Positions 7,208 through 16,041 of a stretch of 62,033 bases of DNA are shown here, in pieces. The notes beneath the pieces are model-generated. The model was not told the DNA's origin and ran no database searches. It saw nothing but the letters and a program-made list of their open reading frames with translations. Source of the DNA: SAR202 cluster bacterium Io17-Chloro-G2 (GTDB lineage: Bacteria; Chloroflexota; Dehalococcoidia; Lucifugimonadales; UBA3495); the NCBI GenBank assembly GCA_002816875.1, contig MUCP01000026.1:1-62033 (forward strand). The letters run 5' to 3'. The stretch's first letter is position 1. Each line of letters opens with the position of its first letter. A program made the translations under genes and the position numbers.

Positions 7208-9301
7208 ATGGACACCGCCGGTCCCATTGACAAGATCAGAAACATCGGATTCATCGCCCATATTGACGCAGGCAAGACCACCGTCACCGAACGGGTTTTA
7301 TTTCTCACCGGCCGTATCCACCGGATGGGTGGAGTAGACGAGGGCACCACCACCATGGACTGGATGCCCCAAGAAAGGGAGCGGGGGATAACCATCACCG
7401 CCGCTGCCACCACCTCAACCTGGAAAGACCACCAAATCAACATCATCGACACCCCTGGCCACGTGGACTTCACCGCCGAAGTGGAAAGGAGCCTTAGGGT
7501 CCTTGACGGCGGGATCGTCGTGTTGGATGCCGTGGCTGGCGTTCAATCCCAGTCGGAAACCGTGTGGCGGCAGGCCGATACCTACAACGTTCCCCGCATT
7601 TGTTTTGTCAACAAGATGGACCGGGTCGGGGCCAGCTACGAACGGACCATCGAGTCCATCAGGCGGCGGCTCAACGGCAATCCAGTGGCGGTGCAACTGC
7701 CCATAGGAGAAGAAGCCAAGTTTAAAGGGGTCATCGACCTAATAGGCGGCCGGGCGACCATATATCCCAACGGCGACTCCGGTCATTCTCAGAAAGATCA
7801 CGACGCGGCACCGGTCGAAGGACCGGTGCCCGAAGACTACCAAGAGGCCTTTCACAACTACCGCCAGGCAATGATCGAAAAGATCGTAGAGACCGACGAA
7901 ACGTTGTTGGCGCGGTATTTGGACGGGGAAGAGATTGAGGAAGAATCCCTGCGCAATGCCCTTCGCCGGGCGACCATCGCCAGGGATTTGATTCCGGTCC
8001 TTTGCGGCAGCGCCATCCGAAACAAGGGTGTAGAACCCTTGATGGACTCTGTGCTCCATTATCTACCCTCACCTAAAGATGTCCCTCCAGTGGAGGCGGT
8101 GAGAGCTGACAACAATGAAACCGTCCTACGCCATTCAGACCCCGACGAGCCCCTAGCCGCCCTGGCGTTCAAGGTCGCCACCGACCCATACGTGGGCCGG
8201 TTGGTTTTCTTAAGGGTATATTCAGGCACGGTGAAAGCAGGGGCAACAGTCAAAAACGTGACCAAGGGTCAAAACGAGCGGTTGGGCCGCCTGCTGCACA
8301 TGCACGCCAATCACCGGGAAGAGCTGGAAGAAGTTAGCGCGGGCAACATATGCGCCGCCATCGGCCTGAAAAACACTTTCACTGGGGATACGATAATAAC
8401 CGGTGCGGAACCGGTCATATTGGAACCGCCCAAGTTTCCCCAACCCGTGGTTTCGGTGGCGATTGAACCCACCACACGGGCCGACCAGGACCGTCTCACC
8501 GACTCCCTGCGCAAATTGTCGGATGAAGACCCGACATTCGTCGTCAGATTCGACTCGGAAACCGGCCAAACCATCATCTCCGGAATGGGTGAATTGCATC
8601 TGGAAGTGTTGGTCGACCGTATGCGCCGTGAATTCCAGGTGGAATCCAAAGTCGGCCCGCCCAGGGTTTCCTACCGGGAGTCCATCACCCAACCCACCAG
8701 GGTGGAAGGGCGCTTCGTCCGTCAATCAGGGGGCCACGGCCAGTTCGGCCACGTTTGGCTGGAAATGGAGCCCTTGGAGCGGGGCGGGGGCGTGATCTTC
8801 GAGAATGCCATCGTCCGCGGCGCCATACCCAGGGAGTATATCCCGGCAGTGGAAAAGGGGGTTCGCGCGGCATTGGACAACGGCCCGTTGGGGGGCTATC
8901 CTCTGGTCGATGTTAAGGTGCGGCTGGTTGACGGCAGCTTCCATGACGTGGACTCGTCGGAGATCGCCTTCCGCAGCGCCGCCATGATCGCGGTGCGGGA
9001 AGGGTCCAGGAAGGGGAAGCCGGTATTGTTGGAGCCCATCGCAGACCTGGAAGTAGAAACCCCGGGAGAATTCCTCAGCGACGTGCTGGGCGATTTGGGC
9101 ACCAGGCGGGCGCAGATTCGCAATATCGAGGGCCAGGAAACCACCCAGGTGGTGCGGGGCCTGCTGCCCCTGGGGGAGACTTTCTCCTACACCACAGCCC
9201 TGCGGTCCATCACGAAAGGCCGGGCCACATTCTCAATGGAGTTCAAGTACTACCAGCCGGTCCCGGAGGGCCTGCTTAGCGGCGTGTTGAAGACGGGATG
9301 A
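7208..9301 (+). CDS. fusA: Translation elongation factor G
   Basis: The 697-residue GTPase that drives ribosomal translocation. G1 is AHIDAGKTT (residues about 17-25), G3 is DTPGHVDF, and G4 is NKMD. Domain IV carries the RQSGGHGQFGHVW loop followed by ENAIVRGAIPREYIPAVEKG, and the C-terminus ends in the usual EF-G tail (FSYTTALRSITKGRATFSMEF). The GTPase-family N-terminus PIDKIRNIGFIAHIDAGK fixes the start at ATG 7208. tuf is missing from its common place after fusA, so EF-Tu must be encoded elsewhere. No strong Shine-Dalgarno is seen directly upstream. Confidence 0.97.
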   Translation: MDTAGPIDKIRNIGFIAHIDAGKTTVTERVLFLTGRIHRMGGVDEGTTTMDWMPQERERGITITAAATTSTWKDHQINIIDTPGHVDFTAEVERSLRVLDGGIVVLDAVAGVQSQSETVWRQADTYNVPRICFVNKMDRVGASYERTIESIRRRLNGNPVAVQLPIGEEAKFKGVIDLIGGRATIYPNGDSGHSQKDHDAAPVEGPVPEDYQEAFHNYRQAMIEKIVETDETLLARYLDGEEIEEESLRNALRRATIARDLIPVLCGSAIRNKGVEPLMDSVLHYLPSPKDVPPVEAVRADNNETVLRHSDPDEPLAALAFKVATDPYVGRLVFLRVYSGTVKAGATVKNVTKGQNERLGRLLHMHANHREELEEVSAGNICAAIGLKNTFTGDTIITGAEPVILEPPKFPQPVVSVAIEPTTRADQDRLTDSLRKLSDEDPTFVVRFDSETGQTIISGMGELHLEVLVDRMRREFQVESKVGPPRVSYRESITQPTRVEGRFVRQSGGHGQFGHVWLEMEPLERGGGVIFENAIVRGAIPREYIPAVEKGVRAALDNGPLGGYPLVDVKVRLVDGSFHDVDSSEIAFRSAAMIAVREGSRKGKPVLLEPIADLEVETPGEFLSDVLGDLGTRRAQIRNIEGQETTQVVRGLLPLGETFSYTTALRSITKGRATFSMEFKYYQPVPEGLLSGVLKTG

Positions 9302-9363
9302 ATGTAGGGTCATTTCAGGCAGATTTTTAAGCCGGATTCTTTTAGTGATGAAGATATACTGAC

Positions 9364-9675
9364 ATGGTAACCAGGCAGAAAGTCCGGATCATACTCAAGG
9401 CATTCGACCACAAGATGCTCGACCTGTCCGCCGGGCAGATAGTAGAAACGGCGGAACGGACTGGCGCGCGAATCGCCGGGCCGGTGCCTCTGCCCACCCA
9501 TATCAGGCGGTTTTGCGTTATCCGCAGTCCCCACGTGGACAAGGATTCCCGGGAGCATTTTGAGATACGCACCCATAAACGGCTCATCGACATTCTGGAG
9601 CCAACGTCCAAAACCATCGATTCGCTTACCAGGCTAAACCTGCCCGCAGGAGTTGATATCTCCATCAAGCTCTAA
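9364..9675 (+). CDS. rpsJ: 30S ribosomal protein S10
   Basis: A 103-residue protein of normal length with the S10 core: [42 protein letters not shown] and RTHKRLIDI. It forms part of the 30S head and is also the NusE transcription-antitermination partner in other bacteria. It opens the S10-type gene order 62 bp after fusA, so the str and S10 segments are contiguous here. Confidence 0.97.
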   Translation: MVTRQKVRIILKAFDHKMLDLSAGQIVETAERTGARIAGPVPLPTHIRRFCVIRSPHVDKDSREHFEIRTHKRLIDILEPTSKTIDSLTRLNLPAGVDISIKL

Positions 9676-9722
9676 AGGGCTTGCACGCTCTAGACGGGGC
9701 TGACGGAAGACAAAGATTTATC

Positions 9723-10631
9723 ATGATTAAGGGATTTCTGGGCAAAAAGGTAGGGATGAGCCAGGTTTTCCGGGAGGATGGCATAGTCGTTCCGGTGACC
9801 GTGGTGGAGGCCGGCCCCTGCGTCGTGACGCAGATAAAAACCCAGGATACCGATGGGTACGAGGCGGTCCAACTGGGGTTCGGAGAGGTCAAAAGGTCCA
9901 ACAAACCGATGATCGGCCACTTCAGGAACAGCCGCCCTGCACGTTATGTAAAAGAGGTAAAGGCGGATAACGTCAATGAGTTCCAGGTGGGGCAAAACCT
10001 GAATGTGGATGTCTTCCAAGCTGGAGAGTTCGTCGATGTGATAGGGAGGTCGAAGGGCCGCGGTTTTTCCGGCGTGATGAAGCGCCATGGGTTCGGCGGA
10101 GGCCCACGCACCCACGGCCAATCGGACCGGGCGAGGGCGCCGGGCTCCATTGGAGGGGGCACCACTCCGGGCAAGGTTTACAAAGGCATGAAGATGGCCG
10201 GCCACATGGGAAACCGGCGGATCACTGTCAAAGGTATCGAGATAATCCAGGTGGACGCCGAACGGAACCTTTTGTTGTTGAAAGGAGGCGTTCCAGGGTC
10301 GGTCAATTGGCTGCTGGAGATCCGCCGCAGCGTAAAGCCGGCGGTAGACCCCGTGACATTGTTTGGCCAGGTGCGGCAAGCCCCGCCGGCCGAAGTACCC
10401 GACAATGAGGGACCCGAGGTTTCGGAAGGCGACGGGGAGGGTACGGCGGTCCAACAACCTGAAAATCAAGAACCTGACGTTCAAGAGACCGAAAGCGAAG
10501 AAGCCGATGCTCAAGCTTCGGAAGATCAAACTCCGGAAGATCAAACTCCGGAAGATCAAACTCCGGAAGATCAAACTCCTGGCGATCAAGCAAATGCGGA
10601 CCCGGAATCGGAAGAGCAAAAACCGGAGTAG
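9723..10631 (+). CDS. rplC: 50S ribosomal protein L3 with long acidic C-terminal tail
   Basis: Residues 1-206 are a complete L3: MIKGFLGKKVGMSQVF, the GRSKGRGFSGVMKRHGF loop that reaches the peptidyl-transferase region, and the GKVYKGMKMAGHMG segment. The protein then continues to 302 residues with about 96 residues almost devoid of basic and hydrophobic side chains, rich in Glu, Asp, Gln and Pro. Four tandem copies of a 15-bp unit (10521-10580) encode EDQTP repeats in this tail. L3 is usually about 205-215 residues. I chose ATG 9723 because it gives the canonical MIKGFLG start. rplD begins 18 bp after the stop, so the tail is not a frameshift artefact of a neighbouring gene. Confidence 0.96.
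   Translation: MIKGFLGKKVGMSQVFREDGIVVPVTVVEAGPCVVTQIKTQDTDGYEAVQLGFGEVKRSNKPMIGHFRNSRPARYVKEVKADNVNEFQVGQNLNVDVFQAGEFVDVIGRSKGRGFSGVMKRHGFGGGPRTHGQSDRARAPGSIGGGTTPGKVYKGMKMAGHMGNRRITVKGIEIIQVDAERNLLLLKGGVPGSVNWLLEIRRSVKPAVDPVTLFGQVRQAPPAEVPDNEGPEVSEGDGEGTAVQQPENQEPDVQETESEEADAQASEDQTPEDQTPEDQTPEDQTPGDQANADPESEEQKPE
10521..10580 (+). repeat. 15-bp tandem repeat in the rplC tail, four copies
   Basis: The unit GAAGATCAAACTCCG occurs three times exactly (10521, 10536, 10551) and a fourth time with one change in the last base (10566). It encodes Glu-Asp-Gln-Thr-Pro each time and keeps the reading frame, so copy-number change would lengthen or shorten the acidic tail without disrupting it. Confidence 0.95.
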
Positions 10632-10649
10632 CGCTCCGGAATAGGATTT

Positions 10650-11462
10650 ATGGAAGTAGCGGTAATATCCCAATCGGGTCAGGTGGTTGACACGGTCAAC
10701 CTCAACGATGCGGTGTTCAACGTGCCGATGAATCATGCGCTGGTGCACCAAGCGCTGGTAGGGTATCAACTGAACAAGAGGCACGGCACCCACGACACCA
10801 AGACCAGGGCTCAGGTTTCCGGCGGAGGCCGCAAACCTTGGATCCAAAAGCACACCGGCCGCGCGCGTCAGGGAAGCATACGCTCGCCCCAATGGCGTCA
10901 CGGCGGCGTGGTCTTCGGTCCTCATCCCCGCAGCTACCGAAAGGCGTTGCCCAAGCGAATGCGCCGCACGGCGTTGCGTTGCGTGCTCTCGGAAAAAGCC
11001 AGGGAGGGCCTGTTGGTGTGCCTGGACTCCTTTGACACCGTTAACGGCAAGACCCGCTCGATGGTAGACCTGCTGAATAATCTGGGCATCAATGGCTCTG
11101 CTCTGTTGGTGACCCAAGGTTCACAAGATGGCGTGGTCAGAGCAGCCCACAATATCCAAAAGATCTGGACCCTGCCGGTAAACTTGCTCAACGCCCAGGA
11201 ATTATTGAGCCGGGAAACGTTGGTGATAACCTTGGATGCGGTCCGGTGGGCCGAGGAGAGCCTGGCTTCGGACCCCCACGGCCGCCGGGGAAGCAGCGCC
11301 GTGGGCTCCGCCCAACAACCCGTCCTGGAAGTTGAACAAGAGGTTGAACAGGAAGCTGCCGGGCCGGAGGCCTCGTCTCCGGAACCGGCGCAAGAGCAGC
11401 CCGAATCCGACCCGGCTAGCGAGGCCGGGTCCGATGAGGCTGGCGAAGAGGAACAGAGCTAA
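10650..11462 (+). CDS. rplD: 50S ribosomal protein L4 with acidic C-terminal tail
   Basis: L4 of the large-subunit exit-tunnel wall. Residues 1-206 hold the family core, including KTRAQVSGGGRKPWIQKHTGRARQG and the following RSPQWRHGGVVFGPHPRSY extended loop. Residues about 207-270 are an extra low-complexity tail rich in Glu, Gln, Pro, Ser and Ala (for example VEQEVEQEA), whereas typical L4 proteins stop near 205-210. The stop codon abuts the rplW ATG, indicating translational coupling. The bacterial r-protein autoregulatory role of L4 is known in enterobacteria; nothing here shows whether it applies. Confidence 0.95.
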   Translation: MEVAVISQSGQVVDTVNLNDAVFNVPMNHALVHQALVGYQLNKRHGTHDTKTRAQVSGGGRKPWIQKHTGRARQGSIRSPQWRHGGVVFGPHPRSYRKALPKRMRRTALRCVLSEKAREGLLVCLDSFDTVNGKTRSMVDLLNNLGINGSALLVTQGSQDGVVRAAHNIQKIWTLPVNLLNAQELLSRETLVITLDAVRWAEESLASDPHGRRGSSAVGSAQQPVLEVEQEVEQEAAGPEASSPEPAQEQPESDPASEAGSDEAGEEEQS

Positions 11463-11747
11463 ATGGACATCCACCGGGTGTTAATAAAGCCCACCATCAC
11501 GGAAAAGAGCACCCTGCTTCAAGAGTCGGGGAAATACACTTTCCGGGTGGCCATGAATTCCAATAAAGTTGAAGTGAAACAGGCCGTTGAACAGAGCTTC
11601 AACGTGACGGTCCTAGACGTGAATATGACCAAGCTACGGGGCAAGCAAAAGCGCTACGGCCCCCGGTTCAGCAAACAGCCCGATGTCAAAAAAGCCGTAG
11701 TGACCCTAAAATCGGGCGACCGGATCGACCTCGTTGAGGGAGTCTAG
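11463..11747 (+). CDS. rplW: 50S ribosomal protein L23
   Basis: A 94-residue protein of normal length that sits at the tunnel exit and docks SRP and trigger factor in bacteria. It has IHRVLIKPTITEKSTLLQE, KYTFRVAMNSNKVEVKQAVE and the C-terminal KKAVVTLKSGDRIDL. The ATG follows the rplD TAA with no gap. No unusual extension is present. Confidence 0.96.
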   Translation: MDIHRVLIKPTITEKSTLLQESGKYTFRVAMNSNKVEVKQAVEQSFNVTVLDVNMTKLRGKQKRYGPRFSKQPDVKKAVVTLKSGDRIDLVEGV

Positions 11748-11804
11748 GACCAAGACGTAAGTCACCGGTAGTTGACTTAGCAAGTTGACACAGGAATTTT
11801 TTAG

Positions 11805-12638
11805 ATGCCGTTAAAAAATCTTAGGCCCGTTACCCCTGGCACCCGCAACGCGGTGCGTCCATCCTTTGAAGAGATAACCCGCTCCAAGCCGGAAAAGTCG
11901 CTGTTGGAACGGAAGATCAAGCACTCGGGGAGAAACAACCGGGGCAAGATAACCACCCGGAGTCGGGGCGGAGGTTCCCGTCAGATGTACCGGAAAGTGG
12001 ACTTCAAAAGGAAGAAGGACGGCGTTCCGGGCAAGGTGATTTCCATAGAATACGATCCAAACCGGACGACCAGAATCGCTTTGATCTATTACGTGGACGG
12101 TGAAAAAAGCTATATTCTGGCCCCGTTGGGCCTGTCGCCCGGAGATATGATCGAATCGGGCCCTCAGGCGGAGATCCGTCCGGGCAACTGCCTCCCCCTG
12201 CAGAACATCCCAACGGGAACGGTGGTTCACAACCTGGAACTCACTCCCATGAGGGGGGGCCAGCTAGCAAGGAGCGCCGGCTCCGGCGCCCAAGTGCTTT
12301 CCAGGGAAGGTGAGCATGTGTTGATCCGCCTGCCATCGGGGGAGATGCGGCGGATACTTCTGGTGTGCCGGGCCACCGTGGGCCAGTTGTCGAATCCAGA
12401 CCATAAAAACGAAAGCTTGGGTAAAGCCGGCGCCAGACGCCATCTCGGCCGCCGCCCACAAGTGAGGGGCGTAGCCAAAAACCCGGTGGACCATCCCCAT
12501 GGCGGTGGAGAAGGCCGGTCACCCATAGGGATGCCGGGTCCCAAGTCGCCCACTGGCAAACCCACTTTGGGCCACAAGACGCGGCGAAAAAACAAGGCGT
12601 CGGAGAGCTTGATAATCCGGCGCGGCAGGAGAAGGTAG
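11805..12638 (+). CDS. rplB: 50S ribosomal protein L2
   Basis: 277 residues, the standard L2 length. It binds 23S rRNA near the peptidyl-transferase center and is needed for subunit association. The signature [15 protein letters not shown] (about residues 225-240) includes the conserved histidine of the family, and the basic C-terminus ends [10 protein letters not shown]. The N-terminus [15 protein letters not shown] supports the ATG at 11805. No acidic tail is present, in contrast to L3 and L4 just upstream. Confidence 0.97.
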   Translation: MPLKNLRPVTPGTRNAVRPSFEEITRSKPEKSLLERKIKHSGRNNRGKITTRSRGGGSRQMYRKVDFKRKKDGVPGKVISIEYDPNRTTRIALIYYVDGEKSYILAPLGLSPGDMIESGPQAEIRPGNCLPLQNIPTGTVVHNLELTPMRGGQLARSAGSGAQVLSREGEHVLIRLPSGEMRRILLVCRATVGQLSNPDHKNESLGKAGARRHLGRRPQVRGVAKNPVDHPHGGGEGRSPIGMPGPKSPTGKPTLGHKTRRKNKASESLIIRRGRRR

Positions 12639-12639
12639 A

Positions 12640-12924
12640 TTGTCCCGGTCGATAAAAAAGGGGCCATACGTGCATCCGAAATTGGCCAAAAAAGTTGAAG
12701 CTGTACAGCGCTCCGGCGCCCAGACCGTCATCCGTACTTGGTCCCGGGCGTCAATGATCATGCCGGATATGGTTGGCTTGACCTTCGGCGTCCATGACGG
12801 GCGCCGCCACGTGCCCGTGTTCGTCACCGAAAACATGGTGGGCCACCGGCTGGGAGAGTTTTCCCCCACCCGAACCTACCGGGGCCATTTGGGACGTTCC
12901 GAACGGTCCAGCAGGGCAAGGTAG
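12640..12924 (+). CDS. rpsS: 30S ribosomal protein S19
   Basis: 94 residues starting [19 protein letters not shown], the usual S19 N-terminus, with [23 protein letters not shown] and the ending [11 protein letters not shown]19 contacts S13 and the A-site finger in the 30S head. The start codon is TTG at 12640, one base after the rplB stop; an upstream AGGAGAAGG serves as ribosome-binding site. Confidence 0.96.
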   Translation: MSRSIKKGPYVHPKLAKKVEAVQRSGAQTVIRTWSRASMIMPDMVGLTFGVHDGRRHVPVFVTENMVGHRLGEFSPTRTYRGHLGRSERSSRAR

Positions 12925-12928
12925 CGCC

Positions 12929-13273
12929 ATGCCTCCTGTTAGAGCATTCGCCAAGTCACTGGGTGCATCCCAAAAAAGATTGAAGCCAATCTTGGATCTG
13001 GTCCGTGGCCAGCCTGTGAACGACGCGATAAACACCCTGGGACTGTTAACCTCTCCCTGGGCCAAAACGGTTTCCAAAGTGGTTCAGTCAGCGGCCGCCA
13101 ATGCGGAAAACAATATGATGATGGACCGGGATACATTGAAGATAGTCCGGATCACCGCCGACCGCGGGACGCCCTTGAAGCGGTTCAGGCCCCGGGCCCG
13201 AGGCCGCATGGGGCGGATCCTGAAGCCAACCTGCCACCTGACCGTGGTGGTCAACGACCAAGAGGAGGCCTAA
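12929..13273 (+). CDS. rplV: 50S ribosomal protein L22
   Basis: 114 residues beginning MPPVRAFAKSLGASQKRLKPILDLVRG. The tunnel beta-hairpin is visible toward the C-terminus (ITADRGTPLKRFRPRARGRMGRI), the site of macrolide-resistance changes in other bacteria. I selected ATG 12929, four bases after the rpsS stop, over longer in-frame starts that would overlap rpsS and add non-conserved residues. Confidence 0.95.
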   Translation: MPPVRAFAKSLGASQKRLKPILDLVRGQPVNDAINTLGLLTSPWAKTVSKVVQSAAANAENNMMMDRDTLKIVRITADRGTPLKRFRPRARGRMGRILKPTCHLTVVVNDQEEA

Positions 13274-13277
13274 GACC

Positions 13278-14015
13278 ATGGGCCACAAGACACATCCATA
13301 CGGGTTCCGGCTAGGTATCATCAAGGACTGGAAGACCCATTGGTACGCCAATAATGCCACTTCCTACCGGCGGTTAGTGCTAGAAGACCTGCGGCTGCGT
13401 GACAGCATCCGAGACGAATATAAAGGGTTTGCCGACGCCGGTATCTCCAGGGTGGAGATCGACCGGGGCGCCCAGGACAGTGTCATCAACATCCACTCCG
13501 CCCGTCCGGGAATCCTCATCGGCCGGGATGGCGAGCGGGTAAAAAATCTGCGGGGAAAGCTGGAAGAGATAACCCAGAAGAGGATTCAGCTTAACATTAT
13601 CGAAGTCGAACAGCCTGAGATCGACGCCTACCTGGTGGGCCGGAACATCGCCGACCAGTTGGAACGGCGGGTGGCTTACCGCCGGGCCATGAGGCAGGCG
13701 GGCCAGAGGGCCATGCAGGGAGGGGCCCAGGGCATCAAGATCATCGTGAAAGGGAGGATCTCCGGCTCGGAGATCGCCCGGGTCGAAAAGTTCATGCTGG
13801 GCCGGGTGCCCCTGCACACCTTGAGGGCCGATATCGAGTATGCTCTAGCAGAAGCCCACACCGCTATGGGCAGGGTGGGAGTTAAGGTTTGGGTTTATAA
13901 GGGCGAGATTTTGCCCCCGCCCCCTGAGGTAGTTGAAGAATTGGAAACCATCGAGGTAACCGTGCAGGCTGGCGAGCCCGATGAAGAAATACTGCTTGAT
14001 GATGACATCATCTAA
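13278..14015 (+). CDS. rpsC: 30S ribosomal protein S3
   Basis: 245 residues. The N-terminal MGHKTHPYGFRLGIIKDWKTHWYA, the KH domain (ILIGRDGERVKNLRGKLEEI) and the C-terminal ARVEKFMLGRVPLHTLRADIEY with GRVGVKVWVYKGE mark S3, which lines the mRNA entry channel. After the family core comes a short, strongly acidic end of about 30 residues (PPPEVVEELETIEV to EEILLDDDII), a milder version of the extensions on L3, L4, S17 and L5. Confidence 0.96.
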   Translation: MGHKTHPYGFRLGIIKDWKTHWYANNATSYRRLVLEDLRLRDSIRDEYKGFADAGISRVEIDRGAQDSVINIHSARPGILIGRDGERVKNLRGKLEEITQKRIQLNIIEVEQPEIDAYLVGRNIADQLERRVAYRRAMRQAGQRAMQGGAQGIKIIVKGRISGSEIARVEKFMLGRVPLHTLRADIEYALAEAHTAMGRVGVKVWVYKGEILPPPPEVVEELETIEVTVQAGEPDEEILLDDDII

Positions 14016-14093
14016 CGAAAATGCCGATGACCAGCCATCTCGTTAGCTGGTTGGCAGGCCGAGGGTCCCGCGTCAGAGATTGAGGAGAACTTG

Positions 14094-14531
14094 ATGTTAC
14101 AGCCCAAGCGCACAAAATTCCGAAAGCAATTCCGGGGCCGCCGGAAAGGCGCCGCTACCGGAGGCAATACCGTTGACTTTGGCGAGTTTGGCCTTAAGGC
14201 TATGGGCGCCGACTGGATCACCGCCCGGCAAATAGAGGCGGCGCGGGTCGCAGTGACCCGCCACCTAAAGCGGGGCGGCCAAGTTTGGGTCCGGGTTTTT
14301 CCCGATAGGTCGGTCACCAAAAAAGCAGCGGAGACCCGCATGGGCGGCGGCAAGGCGGCAGTGGATTACTGGGCGGCCGTGGTTAAACCGGGGCGTATCC
14401 TCTTTGAGGTGGCCGGCGTCCCGCAGCAAGAAGCCGTGCAGGCCCTGAAATTAGCAGCACATAAACTGCCGATTCCCACTAGGACCGTACAACGCGACCG
14501 GTTGGGGGTTTTGGCCGGCGGCGCTGGTTAA
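14094..14531 (+). CDS. rplP: 50S ribosomal protein L16
   Basis: 145 residues; L16 organises the A-tRNA binding region of the 50S subunit. It begins [15 protein letters not shown] and contains [29 protein letters not shown], then [24 protein letters not shown] 14094 is preceded by TGAGGAGAACTTG, a good Shine-Dalgarno. A TTG one codon upstream would only add one methionine. Confidence 0.96.
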   Translation: MLQPKRTKFRKQFRGRRKGAATGGNTVDFGEFGLKAMGADWITARQIEAARVAVTRHLKRGGQVWVRVFPDRSVTKKAAETRMGGGKAAVDYWAAVVKPGRILFEVAGVPQQEAVQALKLAAHKLPIPTRTVQRDRLGVLAGGAG

Positions 14532-14542
14532 GGGGGCGGGCC

Positions 14543-14740
14543 ATGTCGATATCTGAGACCAGGGCGCTGACCGACGAGCAACTCAAAGAGGAGTTGGCAA
14601 AGTCCTATCAGGAGCTCATGAATCTGAGGTTCAGGGCGGCCACGAATCAGCTGCCCAATACCAATCTACCGCGCTTGCTTCGAAAATCCATTGCGCGTTT
14701 GCAAACGGTGATGCGCGAACGACAGTTGGTGGAGGGCTAA
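14543..14740 (+). CDS. rpmC: 50S ribosomal protein L29
   Basis: 65 residues, helical and of normal length: MSISETRALTDEQLKEELAK followed by NLRFRAATNQLPN and a basic helix ending RLQTVMRERQL. L29 sits at the tunnel exit beside L23. It is 11 bp after rplP and one base before the rpsQ start. Confidence 0.94.
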   Translation: MSISETRALTDEQLKEELAKSYQELMNLRFRAATNQLPNTNLPRLLRKSIARLQTVMRERQLVEG

Positions 14741-14741
14741 C

Positions 14742-15356
14742 TTGGCCAAATCTATGCGAAAGGGCCGCATCGGATCGGTGGTGCGGACTGGACGAGAAAA
14801 GACCGCCGTGGTGGAGATGGTGTGGAAACAACGACACCGTATCTACGGCAAACAGATGCGCCGGGTGGCCCGGTTCCAGGTTCACGACCCGGAAAACCAA
14901 TGCAGATTGGGTGACGTGGTCAGGATAGAGGAGACCAGGCCCATCTCAAAGACCAAGCACTGGCGGCTCATGGAGATATTACAGCGCCGTCAGGTTGCGG
15001 ACGTAGCCCCCATAGAGCTGGAGTCCGACGCGGTGATCTCCGTTCCCGAGCCTGAAAACGTCGAAGAAACGCCTGTGCCCGTGGTGGAAAACCCAGCGGC
15101 CGCGGACCCGCCGCCGGAAGACTCGCTTGAAGACTCCCCAGCGAATGAAGCCGCTGCTGACGCCCCGAACGACGATACCCCTGAAGATACACCGGCGAAT
15201 GAGGCAGCTGATGCCCCAGAAGCCGCGGAAGATGCCCCGGCGGAAGATACTGAGGGTGATGAATCCGCCGGCGTAACGCCGGATCAACCCGCCGAAGAAC
15301 AGGAAGAAGACGAAACACCCCCGGAAGCTCAGGATGACGAGGATGGCCAGCGATGA
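14742..15356 (+). CDS. rpsQ: 30S ribosomal protein S17 with a ~115-residue acidic C-terminal tail
   Basis: Residues 1-85 form a normal S17 OB-fold protein ([24 protein letters not shown], then [27 protein letters not shown]). S17 is normally 80-90 residues, but here the frame continues to 204 residues. The added part is Glu/Asp/Pro/Ala-rich with near-repeats such as EDSPANEAA and EDTPANEAA, and has essentially no hydrophobic core. The start is TTG 14742. The stop TGA overlaps the rplN start as ATGA, so the tail is bounded by a coupled gene and is part of the expressed frame. Confidence 0.95.
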   Translation: MAKSMRKGRIGSVVRTGREKTAVVEMVWKQRHRIYGKQMRRVARFQVHDPENQCRLGDVVRIEETRPISKTKHWRLMEILQRRQVADVAPIELESDAVISVPEPENVEETPVPVVENPAAADPPPEDSLEDSPANEAAADAPNDDTPEDTPANEAADAPEAAEDAPAEDTEGDESAGVTPDQPAEEQEEDETPPEAQDDEDGQR

Positions 15357-15721
15357 TCCAAACCTATACCCGCCTGACGGTGGCGGACAATAGCGGAGCT
15401 AAAGTCATCCGCCTGATCAATATACCCGGCAGCAGCCGCCGCAGGTACGCCCATGTGGGTGACATCGTGGTGTGCAACGTCAGGGAGGCAGCGCCGAATT
15501 CCCCAGTCAGGAAAGGCGAGGTGGTCAGGGCGGTGGTGATACGCCAGGCCCAAGGGCGCCGCAGGCCCGACGGGACCTATATAAAATTCGACGACAATGC
15601 CGCGGTGTTGCTCCTGGAAAACCAGTTGCCCCGGGGCACCCGGATCTTTGGACCGGTGGCCCGGGAGCTACGGGACAAGGGATTCATGCGCATCATATCC
15701 CTGGCTCCAGAGGTGGTATAA
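15353..15721 (+). CDS. rplN: 50S ribosomal protein L14
   Basis: 122 residues, exactly the usual length: [22 protein letters not shown], the [14 protein letters not shown] strand, and [24 protein letters not shown]14 forms the bridge with 16S helix 14. The ATG overlaps the rpsQ stop by four bases, and its own stop overlaps the rplX ATG (TAATG), indicating tight coupling across three genes. Confidence 0.97.
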   Translation: MIQTYTRLTVADNSGAKVIRLINIPGSSRRRYAHVGDIVVCNVREAAPNSPVRKGEVVRAVVIRQAQGRRRPDGTYIKFDDNAAVLLLENQLPRGTRIFGPVARELRDKGFMRIISLAPEVV

Positions 15722-16041
15722 TGCGCATCCGCAGCGGGGACACCGTGTTGGTAGTGGCCGGAAAGGATAAGGGAAAAACCGGCAGAGTGGATAGACAAGA
15801 CACCAAGGCCAACCGGGTGGTGGTGGAAGGTGTGAACATGATCACCCGCCACGTCCGGTCCCGGCCCGGCGTCCGCCAATCAGGCCGCATTCAACAGGAA
15901 GCGGCCATCCACGTCTCAAACGTGGTGTTGCTATGCAACAAATGCAACCAGCCTACCAAGCCAAGGACGGTGTTCCTGGAAACGGGCTCCCGGGTTAGGA
16001 GCTGTCCCAAGTGCCAGGAAGTCATTGACGATGTTGGATAG
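15721..16041 (+). CDS. rplX: 50S ribosomal protein L24
   Basis: 106 residues with the KOW motif in [24 protein letters not shown]24 is an assembly initiator at the 5' end of 23S rRNA. A Cys pair-pair, CNKC and CPKC (residues about 75-98), suggests a zinc-binding form. The last 17 bp may overlap the start of rplE if the TTG at 16025 is used. Confidence 0.96.
   Translation: MRIRSGDTVLVVAGKDKGKTGRVDRQDTKANRVVVEGVNMITRHVRSRPGVRQSGRIQQEAAIHVSNVVLLCNKCNQPTKPRTVFLETGSRVRSCPKCQEVIDDVG

Noticed and set aside
9690-11117. Minus-strand frame of 475 codons opposite rplC-rplD
   Set aside because: Its repeats mirror the 15-bp array; no independent motif or ribosome-binding site supports it.
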